DNA of 64,000 nucleotides from Planctomycetota bacterium (lineage in GTDB: Bacteria > Planctomycetota > UBA11346). The stretch lies in contig JADGDD010000003.1 of NCBI GenBank assembly GCA_016745075.1, forward strand, positions 248,001 through 312,000, read 5' to 3'. Within the stretch, counting starts at the first letter, position 1. Each line of letters opens with the position of its first letter. Shown here piece by piece: positions 1-11,370 of the stretch. Below the pieces are notes generated by a model. It saw nothing but the letters and a program-made list of their open reading frames with translations, was not told where the DNA came from and did no database searches. The position numbers were made by a program, and so were the translations under genes.

Positions 1-1
1 C

Positions 2-871
2 TCGTCTGCCTCTATTGAGCGTAAGCATAATTCTTCCTATCGTAGTCTGCAATCTGGGGCGAGTGGAACATTCTATGCACGTTTAACTGGCGGCTGGAAA
101 CGGAAGTTGGAAACCTTCACGTTTAACCTGCATGGCGGGGCGGCAACAGAGTATGCTTATCAATCTGTGCAAGTAGGTGCGGGCATCAGTAAGCCAATGA
201 ATGAGCAGAATACAACGCTCAGTTTAAATATACAAAGTTTTTTTGATTCCATAAGAATGGTTCGTTTTGATGGCACCCAAGACAACAGTGACACGCGTAC
301 TACTTATACGGGGAACCTTCAACTGACGCATATTCTAACCCGAGATTCGGTGGTGAATGCCACGGTGAGTCATACCAGCCAGTCAGGTTTTTTGGCGACA
401 CAATTTAATTCGGTGTTTATTGCAGGTGTAGAAGATTTTGAGGTGTTGCCTGATAGCCGCTCTCGGGATTCGCTTACCCTACGTTACAAGCATGCGATTG
501 GTGATGATGCCGCAGTCGAAACAGGTGTGCGTTATTATACGGATGATTGGGGGGTTGCAGCTTACACCGTTAACTGTGGTTTTGAACACTATGTGAATGA
601 GCGTTCTCTTCTATTGGCATATAGTTATCGATATTATCAACAGCATGAAGCCGATGCGTATCAACCGTTCTTTGATGTTGCTGAGCCTTACCAAACTTCA
701 GATCCAGACCTTGGTGATTTTGAAGCGCATACGATGGGTATAAAAATTCGTTTCATGGATGTAGCTATTTTTGGTCAAGATGGTGAATGGGATCTTGGTG
801 TACATTATCGTACACAAGATAACGGTTTGAATATGATGTGGCTGATGAGTGGCATGTCCTTTTCATTTTAG
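2..871 (+). CDS. DUF3570 outer-membrane beta-barrel protein (5' end cut off)
   Basis: The reading frame is open from the first bases of the window, so the N-terminus lies outside. About 289 residues remain. The sequence alternates polar and aromatic residues as in beta strands (for example RLTGGWKRK, TLRYKHAIGD, LLAYSYRYYQQ) and ends in phenylalanine (MSGMSFSF), the classic C-terminal signal of outer-membrane barrels. It resembles the DUF3570 family, whose members are commonly found beside ApbE and thioredoxin-like genes, as here: the next gene starts 12 bases downstream and is a thioredoxin-ApbE fusion. The function of the family is not established; an outer-membrane channel or structural role for a flavin-modified or redox system is inference. 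Family assignment is fairly confident, role is not. Confidence 0.72.
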   Translation, partial: SSASIERKHNSSYRSLQSGASGTFYARLTGGWKRKLETFTFNLHGGAATEYAYQSVQVGAGISKPMNEQNTTLSLNIQSFFDSIRMVRFDGTQDNSDTRTTYTGNLQLTHILTRDSVVNATVSHTSQSGFLATQFNSVFIAGVEDFEVLPDSRSRDSLTLRYKHAIGDDAAVETGVRYYTDDWGVAAYTVNCGFEHYVNERSLLLAYSYRYYQQHEADAYQPFFDVAEPYQTSDPDLGDFEAHTMGIKIRFMDVAIFGQDGEWDLGVHYRTQDNGLNMMWLMSGMSFSF

Positions 872-883
872 CAAAGAGGTCGC

Positions 884-2311
884 ATGAAAATTATTCTCAC
901 ACTGTTGTTCTTGATGAGCAGTCTGTCTGCGCAAGAGATGCAGAGTATGCCAACCCTTGCGGGCACACCCTATGCTCTTTCTCTATCAGGAGATAGACCA
1001 ACCCTTCTTGTTTTTTGGGGGTCGTGGTGCATGCCTTGTCGGAAAGAAGCGCCTCGTCTTGTGAAATTACATGCTGAATTACAAGGACATATTCGTATGT
1101 TGGGGGTGAGTGTTGATGGACAAAAGCATTTGGCCCAAGAGTTTGTTGATACTTACACAATTCCATATCCCACCTTGCTTGATCCACAGTTGTCGCTTGC
1201 GGATATGTTACAGGTAAAAGAGACTCCAAAGCTATTGCTTTTTGATGCTGCTGGGAAGCGAGTGATCACAACAGATACTCTGAATAAAGACCTTATTGTA
1301 GCAATGAAAAAAGAATTGATGAAGCACAAAGAACAAGTTCGTCAAGAACCGCAAGATCAACCGCATACGCAAATTCTATCTCTAACCGAAAATGTTGATA
1401 TTATTGAACAAGAGACGATTAGTATGGGAACAGATATTCACATTAGTATTGCTAGTGAGCATAGAGAAGAAGCAGGATTGGCGATACAACAAGCATTCGC
1501 AGAAATAGATCGTATTGATGACCTTATGACCGATTGGCGTTCTGTTGGCGATATTTATCGAATAAATAAATCGGCAGGGATGTTGGCGGTTAGAGTAAGT
1601 GACGAAGTTATTCAGCTTATTCGTGCAGCGCACAATATATCGGTAGCAACAGACGGCCTTTTTGATATTTCCTATAAACCAGCGGGAGCTTTATGGAATT
1701 TCACAAGTGATGTCCCAGTCATTCCGAGTACAGATCGTATTGTACAAGCGGTATCGTATATTAATTATCAAGATATTCTGATTGAGGGGCAGACGGTATT
1801 ACTTGCATGGCCACAGATGAAAATAGGTCTCGGAGGAATTGCAAAAGGCTATGCCGTTGATCGTGCTGTGGAGATTATCAAAAAGCATGGTTTTGAGAAC
1901 TTTGTTGTGAATGCTGGTGGTGATTTATTTGTACATGGAAACAAAGAAAGTCCGCTGTGGCGGGTCGCTATCAAGCACCCACGTCAGGCAGATTCTTTTA
2001 TCGCTGAATTACCAGTCAAAAATTATGCGGTAGTGAGTTCTGGTGATTATGAACGGTTTTTCATAAAAGAGGGCAAGCGCTATTGCCACATTATTAATCC
2101 GAAAACAGGCTATCCAGGTACTTTATGCCAGAGTGTGACTATCATGGCAGTACAAGCTCAACAGGCAGATGCCTTGGCAACAGCGGTTTTTTTGCTTGGT
2201 CCTGTTAAAGGTCTCGCCCTTGTTGAAACATATCCAGAAGTTGAGGCCCTCATTATAGATAGCAATGGGGTTGCACATCTCTCTTCAGGATTTCACGGCC
2301 AAAAGAAATAA
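884..2311 (+). CDS. Thioredoxin (TlpA-like)-ApbE fusion, FAD:protein FMN transferase
   Basis: A 475-residue exported two-domain protein. Residues 1-16 form a signal peptide ending LSA. Residues about 20-145 are a TlpA/thioredoxin fold with the redox motif WCMPC. Residues about 175-470 are ApbE: ETISMGTDIHISI near its start, GGIAKGYAVDRA, VVNAGGDLFVHG and the conserved HIINPKTGYPG. ApbE enzymes move FMN from FAD onto a threonine of target proteins in the periplasm using Mg2+. The start ATG follows an AAAGAGG ribosome site. The gene lies 12 bases after the DUF3570 barrel and is probably co-transcribed. In related clusters the thioredoxin and ApbE are often separate genes, so the fusion supports joint function, but no flavinylation target is visible in this window. 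Confidence 0.88.
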   Translation: MKIILTLLFLMSSLSAQEMQSMPTLAGTPYALSLSGDRPTLLVFWGSWCMPCRKEAPRLVKLHAELQGHIRMLGVSVDGQKHLAQEFVDTYTIPYPTLLDPQLSLADMLQVKETPKLLLFDAAGKRVITTDTLNKDLIVAMKKELMKHKEQVRQEPQDQPHTQILSLTENVDIIEQETISMGTDIHISIASEHREEAGLAIQQAFAEIDRIDDLMTDWRSVGDIYRINKSAGMLAVRVSDEVIQLIRAAHNISVATDGLFDISYKPAGALWNFTSDVPVIPSTDRIVQAVSYINYQDILIEGQTVLLAWPQMKIGLGGIAKGYAVDRAVEIIKKHGFENFVVNAGGDLFVHGNKESPLWRVAIKHPRQADSFIAELPVKNYAVVSSGDYERFFIKEGKRYCHIINPKTGYPGTLCQSVTIMAVQAQQADALATAVFLLGPVKGLALVETYPEVEALIIDSNGVAHLSSGFHGQKK

Positions 2312-2351
2312 AGAATAGACATATTTCGGCTTTCAAGTAAGTTATCCACGA

Positions 2352-3812
2352 ATGCGTTCAGTTGTTGGTTTTATCCTTTTACTTGTGGTTGTTGCGCTGG
2401 TGTTTCCCTTTACACCGTGGGTGGAAACCTTGCCGTCGCTGTTTTCGCAGTTGTCAACAGTTCCGATTTGGCATATTGTTTTATTAACCGTGTTATCTTT
2501 GTCTGGTTTGTTATTTCCTCCTCACCCAGATACACATCCATCTGTGCAAACGACGATGCGTTTTCGTTCGGTGCTGTTGTTTGGAATTGGTGGTTTGTTA
2601 TTACTGGAACCTTTTTTACTTCTTATTACGTTGGGCTTGGCGAATACAGCAGTTAATGAGCGTCTTTTTTCGCTTATTCTTCCCAACCCCAATGAGAGTG
2701 CATTTTCGCTCTTGGCTGTTGTCTGGTGGGTCGTGTTACCAGCTTGCATAGAAGAATGGGTTTTTCGCAAACGTCTATTTGATTGGTTGCGCCCTATTGT
2801 TGGTACGGCATCAACCGTCAGTCTGACGGCTTTATTGTTTGCTGTTGCTCATGGAAATGCATTGCAGGCATTATTGGCTCTTCCGATTGGTTTATTGCTT
2901 GGTGTTATGCGAGTACGACAACAGCGAGTATTGCCATGTATCATCGTTCATGCTGTACATAATGTTTTACTTCTGTCCTTGAATTCATTATTTGTGTACC
3001 CTTTTGTTGCTCCGGTTTTATTTATTATTGGCATTTGGCTCATTGTTATTGCGCTCGGTTGTTTATACCCACGAACGCCGCGCTTTAATAAATGGCTCTA
3101 CTTGGGATCGGTTAGTTGTATGTTGTTCTGCATAGCAGCGATACCAACATGGAAGCGTTTGCAAACAGGCTTGTGGGTCTCGGCGGCGCATAGACATGTT
3201 ATCCATAAGCGAGTGCCGGTCACGCTCATTATTGATCGTTTAAGTCAGCTTTCTGGAACGCCAATTATGACCGCAGATCGGCATAATGGTTTATGTAAGC
3301 AATTACAGATTCAGCCAGCACAGGACGATTTGCGACAGGCACTTGTATTGGCAACGCTTGATCCGGTTGTCCTAGAACAATGGGCTACTGAGACAAGTAT
3401 AGGGGTAGAAGACGCATTGTTTTTATTAATAGAAAGTGGCGAGGTTCACGTTTTTATTGATGATGCTATTCGCCGTTTAGCGATCCATTATCCGGAAGAT
3501 TTTGGAATTGTAGCAGGAGAGTATCCGCAGGCGCTTATCTGGCTCTTTCCATATGAAACATATCGTGAACATCTTGTGGCATTTCTTGCTCATACATCTT
3601 ATCCGCAACGTGCTCGATTAGCACGTTCGCTTTTCGTTGCGTTTGGTGAGGACGTACTGGTGGAGTTAATGCTCAGTATACCCGCATCTCGTGTTGGTAT
3701 CCAAGATCGACACTGTTTATTGCGTTTATATAAAGGAACAGATGGCTTAGAGCGCATTCGTGCGCATGTGGAAAAACATCCAGAATTACAAACAGCGTGG
3801 TGGGCGCATTAG
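2352..3812 (+). CDS. CPBP-family intramembrane metalloprotease with long C-terminal extension
   Basis: A 486-residue membrane protein. The N-terminal half is a series of hydrophobic helices. It contains the CPBP (Abi/Rce1-like) motifs: EEWVFRKR (the EExxxR glutamates), the FAVAHGN histidine, and a final HAVHNVLL histidine motif, residues thought to bind the catalytic metal. Family members cleave prenylated proteins or peptides in the membrane, or act in bacteriocin immunity; the bacterial substrates are mostly unknown. Residues about 270-486 form a largely soluble tail that I do not recognise and that is not part of the usual CPBP core. No strong ribosome site precedes the ATG. The gene ends four bases into the convergent membrane-protein gene. 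Confidence 0.8.
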   Translation: MRSVVGFILLLVVVALVFPFTPWVETLPSLFSQLSTVPIWHIVLLTVLSLSGLLFPPHPDTHPSVQTTMRFRSVLLFGIGGLLLLEPFLLLITLGLANTAVNERLFSLILPNPNESAFSLLAVVWWVVLPACIEEWVFRKRLFDWLRPIVGTASTVSLTALLFAVAHGNALQALLALPIGLLLGVMRVRQQRVLPCIIVHAVHNVLLLSLNSLFVYPFVAPVLFIIGIWLIVIALGCLYPRTPRFNKWLYLGSVSCMLFCIAAIPTWKRLQTGLWVSAAHRHVIHKRVPVTLIIDRLSQLSGTPIMTADRHNGLCKQLQIQPAQDDLRQALVLATLDPVVLEQWATETSIGVEDALFLLIESGEVHVFIDDAIRRLAIHYPEDFGIVAGEYPQALIWLFPYETYREHLVAFLAHTSYPQRARLARSLFVAFGEDVLVELMLSIPASRVGIQDRHCLLRLYKGTDGLERIRAHVEKHPELQTAWWAH

Positions 3813-4189
3813 TCTTGGTGCCTGAATGGCCATATATGGTTGAGCACGCCAAGGTCCCAGGCATAGCCGTAAAAAAGCGCTATAAAAAAAATAGCATGTA
3901 TCAATAAATAGGGAGTTGGTATAGGGAGGGTATTGACCACCTTGTGGGTGGCGTCTAACCCTTTTGAGGTGATACGTTGACTTTGGAGTAAGAGTGTACC
4001 AAGTGCGCCAACAACCAGCGCCATAATGATAAGCACAGAGACCCACTTAGGAATGGCGTCCCATTGGACCAGTGCTTTTTTGGCAACGCGTAGGAGCAAG
4101 TCCATACTGAGTAGAACTTCTGCCGCTAATAAATAGCGATGTTGGAAGACCTTAGCTTTTTTATGGTGTGGGCGTGTTTTCTTAGCCAT
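3809..4189 (-). CDS. Small membrane protein of unknown function
   Basis: A 126-residue protein with a very basic N-terminus (KKTRPHHKKAK) and about three hydrophobic segments, roughly residues 22-38, 49-69 and 93-112. The segment around VLIIMALVVGALGTLLL is a clear transmembrane helix. I recognise no family. It starts 9 bases after pyrG and is probably the last gene of a leftward kdsB-pyrG unit. Its stop overlaps the end of the convergent CPBP gene by four bases. The frame is real by position, start and membrane topology, but no function can be offered. Confidence 0.6.
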   Translation of the reverse strand: MAKKTRPHHKKAKVFQHRYLLAAEVLLSMDLLLRVAKKALVQWDAIPKWVSVLIIMALVVGALGTLLLQSQRITSKGLDATHKVVNTLPIPTPYLLIHAIFFIALFYGYAWDLGVLNHIWPFRHQD

Positions 4190-4198
4190 GGAATGGTA

Positions 4199-6654
<2,456 letters not shown>

Positions 6655-6750
6655 GCAGTCTCCCGTAAGTCGAACAGGATAGCAATGATCAGGTAAAGTC
6701 AACCGAAGCAATCTGTTTGAATAGAGACAAGAAGAGCCTAGAACGGTGCT

Positions 6751-8109
6751 GTGAAAACAGAAAAACTTCTTTCGGTGAGCTCCCTCAATTATCGTATCCG
6801 CAGTGCGATGGAAGACTTTGGTACGCTGCTGGTGCAAGGTGAATTAAGCGGGCTCAAAATAGCGGCGAGTGGTCATCTCTATGCAACACTCAAAGACCGA
6901 GATGAAGTGATTAGCGTTGTTATGTGGCGCTCATCGGTATCGCGACAGAAGCGTTTGCCCAAAGAAGGTGAATTGGTACAGGCACGTGGATCACTGTCTT
7001 TGTACGGTCCACGTGGGACTTACCAATTAGTGTGCAGTAGAATGACGGCGGTTGGTGAGGGAGATCTTGCAGCACGTTTTGAAGCGCTCAAAGAAAAATT
7101 AGCAGCAGATGGTTTGTTTGAAGAAGAACGAAAAAAAGCATTGCCGTGGTTACCGGCTGCCGTTGGTATTGCTACCGCTTCTGGCAGTGCAGCGTTGGCA
7201 GACATAGAAGATTCTTTAAGACACCGCTTTCCAAGCATGTCAATTATTCACGAACCCTGTCGTGTGCAGGGAACAGAAGCGGTAGGGGAGATCGTCGCAG
7301 CTATCCAATTTTTAGATGAGCACCCAGCGGTAGAGGTGATTATTTGCGGAAGAGGGGGCGGTAGCTTAGAAGATTTATGGGCTTTCAACGAAGAACCTGT
7401 TGTTCGTGCTCTAGCCGCCTGTGAAACTCCTATCATTTCAGCCGTTGGTCATGAAATTGATACGACTTTGGCAGACTATGCCGCAGATATGCGGGCGAAA
7501 ACACCAACAGAAGCTGCGCACATGGCAGTGCCCGTTTTACAGGATATTCATGAGTCTTTAGATGAATGGGAAAATGCCCTGCACGGTGGTATAGAGGACT
7601 TACTTGATAAAACTCGCCAGCGTTTGGAAGCACTAGCAACCCATAGGGCCTTACTGACTCCGGTTCATCAGATAAACATGCGGCAGCAGAAACTCGCTGA
7701 TCTCGAAGAGCTGATGACAGTGGCTATGGAAACAACGCTTACTGATCTTCGCCATAAAGCACAGGGATATACTCGTTCTTTACGAGTTTCGAGCCCACAT
7801 AAACAGATAGCGCATTTACGTGAACAGTTTCAGCATGTGTCTACTGAACTAGAGCGTGCTAGTCAAAAAGCTCTCACAGCTAAGCAAGATCAATGTTCTG
7901 GATATGCTGCTCGTCTGCACGATCTTTCACCCCTACATACTATAGCACGTGGTTATTCCAGCGTAGTCAATGCTGCGGGAACACAGGTGTTACATCTTGA
8001 CGATGCACCACTCGGTGAAAGTATTAAGGCTCGTGTTACTGATGGTTGGCTGAGTGCAACCGTTACTGAACATGAGCGATTGGACATAACAGACCAGAAG
8101 AAGGAATAG
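6751..8109 (+). CDS. xseA: Exodeoxyribonuclease VII large subunit
   Basis: A 452-residue protein that cuts single-stranded DNA in the cytoplasm with the small subunit XseB. It has the N-terminal OB-fold (VQGELSGLKIAASGHLYATL), the catalytic-domain signature IICGRGGGSLEDLWAFNEE followed by SAVGHEIDTTLADYAAD, a long helical middle region and the C-terminal ARGYSSV motif. Translation starts at a GTG. A 96-base gap separates it from divergent kdsB. The GH1 gene follows after 3 bases. No xseB is visible nearby; the small gene at 11140 does not look like it. Confidence 0.95.
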   Translation: MKTEKLLSVSSLNYRIRSAMEDFGTLLVQGELSGLKIAASGHLYATLKDRDEVISVVMWRSSVSRQKRLPKEGELVQARGSLSLYGPRGTYQLVCSRMTAVGEGDLAARFEALKEKLAADGLFEEERKKALPWLPAAVGIATASGSAALADIEDSLRHRFPSMSIIHEPCRVQGTEAVGEIVAAIQFLDEHPAVEVIICGRGGGSLEDLWAFNEEPVVRALAACETPIISAVGHEIDTTLADYAADMRAKTPTEAAHMAVPVLQDIHESLDEWENALHGGIEDLLDKTRQRLEALATHRALLTPVHQINMRQQKLADLEELMTVAMETTLTDLRHKAQGYTRSLRVSSPHKQIAHLREQFQHVSTELERASQKALTAKQDQCSGYAARLHDLSPLHTIARGYSSVVNAAGTQVLHLDDAPLGESIKARVTDGWLSATVTEHERLDITDQKKE

Positions 8110-8112
8110 AAC

Positions 8113-9471
8113 ATGACGTTTCCAGATGATTTTATGTGGGGTGCAAGTACCGCAGCTTTTCAAATAGAAGGTGCGGCCTATGAAGATGGCAAAGGTCCTT
8201 CAGTCTGGGATGTATTCTGTGAACGCGGCGATAGAGTTTTTGAGGGGCACACCGGTAATATAGCCTGTGATCATTATCATCGTTGGCAGGAAGATGTGAA
8301 CCTCATGAAAGAAATTGGTTTGCAATCATACCGTTTCTCTGTGAGTTGGCCACGTGTTATGCCCGATGGAAAAGGTGCGGTGAATCAAGCCGGTTTGGAT
8401 TTTTACGACCGTTTATTAGACGGCCTGTGCGATGCTGGGGTGAAACCTTTGTGTACATTGTTTCATTGGGATTATCCACAGGCTTTATTTCAACAAGGCG
8501 GTTGGCTCAATGATGAGAGTAGCAATTGGTTTGCAGATTATGCAGCTTTGCTTGCTGAGAAATTTGGTGATCGTGTCCATGCATGGATGACTTTTAACGA
8601 ACCGCAGTTATTTATTGGTAGTGGGCATAAGGCTGGCGCTTTTGCACCAGGTTTACGTTTGTCTATGCGAGAACTGTTGGTGACTGCACATAATGTCTTA
8701 TTATCACACGGTAAAGCGGTGCAGGCTATTCGTTCACGTTGTTCAGATACACAAATAGGATGGGCTCCTGTTTTCCATGCAATTCAGCCAGAAAGTGAAT
8801 CTGCGGAGGATATTCAAAAGGCACGAGACTTCACCTTTAGTACTTGGAGAGATGACCTTGGCGATAATAGCTGGTGGTGTGACCCTGTTTATCATGGACA
8901 TTATCCAGAAGATGGCCTGAAGCGCTGGGAAAATATATTGCCGCCAATAAAAGACGGCGATATGGAAATTATTCATCAGCCACTCGATTTTTTCGCCTTT
9001 AATCAGTACGCATCTGCTTTGTATGCGGACAGTGCGCACGGTGAACCAACAGACCGTGGTGTACGCGGAGTTGGTCGTCCCAGAACCGCATTTGGGTGGG
9101 ATATTACCCCACAAGCTTTTTATCATTCTTTAAAATGGATTTCCGATTATTGTGATCTCCCAATTTTAGTGACTGAAAACGGTTGTTCTAATGTAGACTG
9201 GGTAAGTTTAGATGGTGCTGTTCATGATCCACAGCGCATAGATTTATTACATCGTTATTTGCAAGCCACGCACGAAGCTATTTCAGAAGGCGTGCCGGTA
9301 ATTGGTTACTGCCAATGGTCCTTATTTGATAATTTTGAATGGTTGGCAGGTTACAGTCAACGTTTTGGTCTTATTCACGTCGATTACGAAACGCAAAAAC
9401 GTACCCTAAAAGATAGCGCTTTGTGGTATAAGAATGTTATTGCAACAAACGGTGGCGAGCTGATTCCCTAA
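8113..9471 (+). CDS. Beta-glucosidase, glycoside hydrolase family 1
   Basis: A 452-residue cytoplasmic enzyme of the GH1 family that removes glucose or related sugars from the ends of beta-glycosides. The N-terminus FMWGASTAAFQIEGA and RFSVSWPRVMP are family signatures. The acid/base glutamate is E163 in TFNEP and the nucleophile is E355 in VTENG. The C-terminal SLFDNFEWLAGY motif of the sugar-binding pocket is present. There is no signal peptide. It begins 3 bases after xseA and is probably translated from the same message, although the two functions are unrelated. The exact substrate cannot be read from the sequence. Confidence 0.95.
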   Translation: MTFPDDFMWGASTAAFQIEGAAYEDGKGPSVWDVFCERGDRVFEGHTGNIACDHYHRWQEDVNLMKEIGLQSYRFSVSWPRVMPDGKGAVNQAGLDFYDRLLDGLCDAGVKPLCTLFHWDYPQALFQQGGWLNDESSNWFADYAALLAEKFGDRVHAWMTFNEPQLFIGSGHKAGAFAPGLRLSMRELLVTAHNVLLSHGKAVQAIRSRCSDTQIGWAPVFHAIQPESESAEDIQKARDFTFSTWRDDLGDNSWWCDPVYHGHYPEDGLKRWENILPPIKDGDMEIIHQPLDFFAFNQYASALYADSAHGEPTDRGVRGVGRPRTAFGWDITPQAFYHSLKWISDYCDLPILVTENGCSNVDWVSLDGAVHDPQRIDLLHRYLQATHEAISEGVPVIGYCQWSLFDNFEWLAGYSQRFGLIHVDYETQKRTLKDSALWYKNVIATNGGELIP

Positions 9472-9480
9472 GGATTTTCA

Positions 9481-9514
9481 GAACGTATTATTTAATGGAA
9501 TGAATAATACGTTC
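9481..9514. terminator. Inverted repeat between convergent genes
   Basis: GAACGTATTATT (9481-9492) and AATAATACGTTC (9503-9514) form a perfect 12-bp stem with a 10-nt loop. It sits where the GH1 gene and the heptosyltransferase gene converge, and it contains the stop codon of the latter. The stem is AT-rich and no clean T-run follows, so termination in both directions is likely but not certain. Confidence 0.5.
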
Positions 9515-10468
9515 CGCCGCTGTCATAACCATATTGGCGGTAATTTCATCCATGTGGACTTTGCTCATGTCGGAGCGTTCCCAGAGAGCACCGCGTGATT
9601 GGATATTGGTGTAGTGTGGACCAACTACACCGTTGCGGTTTGCTGGTACGGGACCGAAGAGGCCAACAGCTGGTATCTGTAAGGCGCGCACTAAATGCAA
9701 TGGTCCGGTGTCACCACTGATGACGATTTCACACTGTTGAATAAGGCGGGCTAATTGTGGCAAGTCGGTGGCTGGAGCCATAATTGCTTGTGGTACGGCA
9801 TCATGAATACGTTGAGCGAACTCACGTTCTTGTGCCCCACCCCATATAATCAGACAGCAACGGCCGCTGCTGTGAACAGTTTGTGCGAATTCAATTTGCC
9901 GTTTGATCGGCCAGACTTTTGTCGGCCAGTTTGCACCAACATTGAGACCCCAGATAGGCTTGTCTTGTTCAGGAAGTACGGGAACGGTAATGTCTCCCCA
10001 GTTGGGCAACGGGAACTGCCATTCTTGTGTTGGCAGATTGCCTGTAATGGGTAAGGCAAGACAACGGTTTTGATCTATAACATGAGTTCCAGTTATTGGC
10101 GCATGCACATTATGGAGTAACCAGCTTTGTTCGGTTGCTCGTTTACCAGCGGGGCCGATGCGTAGGCGGCAGCCAGACAAGGCACTGATAAGGGCACTTT
10201 TGGCACGGCCTTGGGCATCTATAACTGCGTCATATTTTGTTTGACGAATAACCCGAAGGCAGCGACGAATATCTCCACCTCGGCTACGCCACGCTTTGAG
10301 AGGAATAGGGATAACGCGATGAATAGCTGGGCTGCCAACCAGTAAAGATTGCCAGCGTTCTTCACAGAGCCAGTCAACGGTATGGCCTGCGGCAACAAGG
10401 TCGGCGACCATGGGCATGGTGTGGAGGATGTCTCCAAAGGCTCCTAAACGAACGACCAATATACGCAT
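9488..10468 (-). CDS. ADP-heptose:LPS heptosyltransferase (glycosyltransferase family 9)
   Basis: A 326-residue GT9 enzyme expected to add heptose to the LPS inner core at the cytoplasmic face of the inner membrane. The N-terminus MRILVVRLGAFGDILHTMP is typical of WaaC/WaaF. NVGANWPTKVWP and ISGDTGPLHLVRAL form the sugar-nucleotide pocket in the C-terminal half, followed by VGLFGPV. It most resembles WaaC-type (heptosyltransferase I) proteins, but the acceptor cannot be settled from the sequence. It lies 23 bases downstream of the GNAT gene on the same strand. Together with kdsB it marks an LPS-bearing cell. Confidence 0.88.
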   Translation of the reverse strand: MRILVVRLGAFGDILHTMPMVADLVAAGHTVDWLCEERWQSLLVGSPAIHRVIPIPLKAWRSRGGDIRRCLRVIRQTKYDAVIDAQGRAKSALISALSGCRLRIGPAGKRATEQSWLLHNVHAPITGTHVIDQNRCLALPITGNLPTQEWQFPLPNWGDITVPVLPEQDKPIWGLNVGANWPTKVWPIKRQIEFAQTVHSSGRCCLIIWGGAQEREFAQRIHDAVPQAIMAPATDLPQLARLIQQCEIVISGDTGPLHLVRALQIPAVGLFGPVPANRNGVVGPHYTNIQSRGALWERSDMSKVHMDEITANMVMTAAERIIHSIK

Positions 10469-10491
10469 GATCGTAAGCCTACTCGTGTAGG

Positions 10492-11010
10492 TTATAACTC
10501 AAGGGTGGCAACAAGGGTGTTATCTTCCATATCATAACGAACAATATAGCCACGCTTGCGGCACATGGTAGCGGCGATGCTATTGTTGACGTTAATGTAG
10601 GCGTGAATGCGTTCTAATTTGCAGGTTCGAGCAGCGCTAACTAATTCTTCTTTAATAACATGTCCAAGGTGATGATTCTGCCATACATCGGAAACGAGCA
10701 TAGCCGTTTCGCCTTCTTTCATGTTTGGTAATATGTTCAGGCGGCCAATGGCAATAATAGCATCGGTGCCTTCATGAAATACTGCTAGGACAATTTCATC
10801 AATGGCATTGGCAGCGCAGATGCCAGCAAGCCGATCATGAGTAATGCGCGTTTCTAAAGGCATGTAATAACAATAGCGAGATTCAACGGTATTATGGCCA
10901 AGGGTGCTGTGGAACGCGCGCAGGGCTTCCTCGTCATCTGGTGTAATAGAGCGAATCCGTAAGGGAACCGTTTCACCAAGTGTTACCTGTTTGTCTACCG
11001 TGTAGGCCAT
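10492..11010 (-). CDS. GNAT-family N-acetyltransferase
   Basis: A 172-residue protein with a GNAT fold: the N-terminal LRIRSITPDDEEALRAFH strand-helix, a central strand AIIAIGRLNILP, and a degraded acetyl-CoA loop region around WQNHHLGHVIKEEL, followed by LERIHAYINVNNSIAATMCRKRGY. This last stretch resembles GNAT domains found alone or fused to acyl-CoA synthetase-like enzymes that acetylate protein lysines. The pyrophosphate-binding Q/RxxGxG/A motif is imperfect (QNHHLGH). The substrate is unknown. It is the first gene of a leftward pair with the heptosyltransferase. Confidence 0.75.
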   Translation of the reverse strand: MAYTVDKQVTLGETVPLRIRSITPDDEEALRAFHSTLGHNTVESRYCYYMPLETRITHDRLAGICAANAIDEIVLAVFHEGTDAIIAIGRLNILPNMKEGETAMLVSDVWQNHHLGHVIKEELVSAARTCKLERIHAYINVNNSIAATMCRKRGYIVRYDMEDNTLVATLEL

Positions 11011-11139
11011 GCATCTATACTAGGTGCTTTGATCGCGTAGTGAAGTATAAAGGGAGGATTTTCGCTATCTATTCATCTCTGTTGAGCCCCGCATGCAGCA
11101 GCAACATTGCTATTTTGTGGCTAGGGTTAGGATGTATCT

Positions 11140-11370
11140 ATGGAACATATTCAAGTACGCTTCATCTCTTTGCTAGAGGATGCTGCTAACAGTTTTGAAC
11201 AATTAGAAACGGCTGTCAATCGAGCTTTACGAGAAGTTTCAGCAGATGCTGTCGATGATATTCGGCTCTTGCCCGTAGAACGAGAAGTGCTGGATGAGCA
11301 CGATGACCCATCGTGTGAAATGGATCAAATAGCGTTTATTCGTTATCGTAAAGAGACACTGCCAGAATGA
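11140..11370 (+). CDS. Small acidic protein of unknown function, coupled to mutL
   Basis: A 76-residue acidic protein (many Asp/Glu, e.g. LPVEREVLDEHDD). It has a likely helix at residues 8-30, LLEDAANSFEQLETAV. A TTAGGATG site precedes the ATG. Its TGA overlaps the ATG of mutL by the pattern ATGA, which implies translational coupling. I compared it by eye with XseB, MutL-associated and YlbF-like small proteins and see no convincing match. Function unknown. Confidence 0.6.
   Translation: MEHIQVRFISLLEDAANSFEQLETAVNRALREVSADAVDDIRLLPVEREVLDEHDDPSCEMDQIAFIRYRKETLPE

Noticed and set aside
6655..6837. 61-codon N-terminal extension of kdsB
   Set aside because: It overlaps the divergent xseA start, has no family match, and the ATG at 6654 has a proper ribosome site.
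11140..11370. Exonuclease VII small subunit (xseB)
   Set aside because: Similar length, but the xseB core pattern around EALxxLExIVxxLE is not present.
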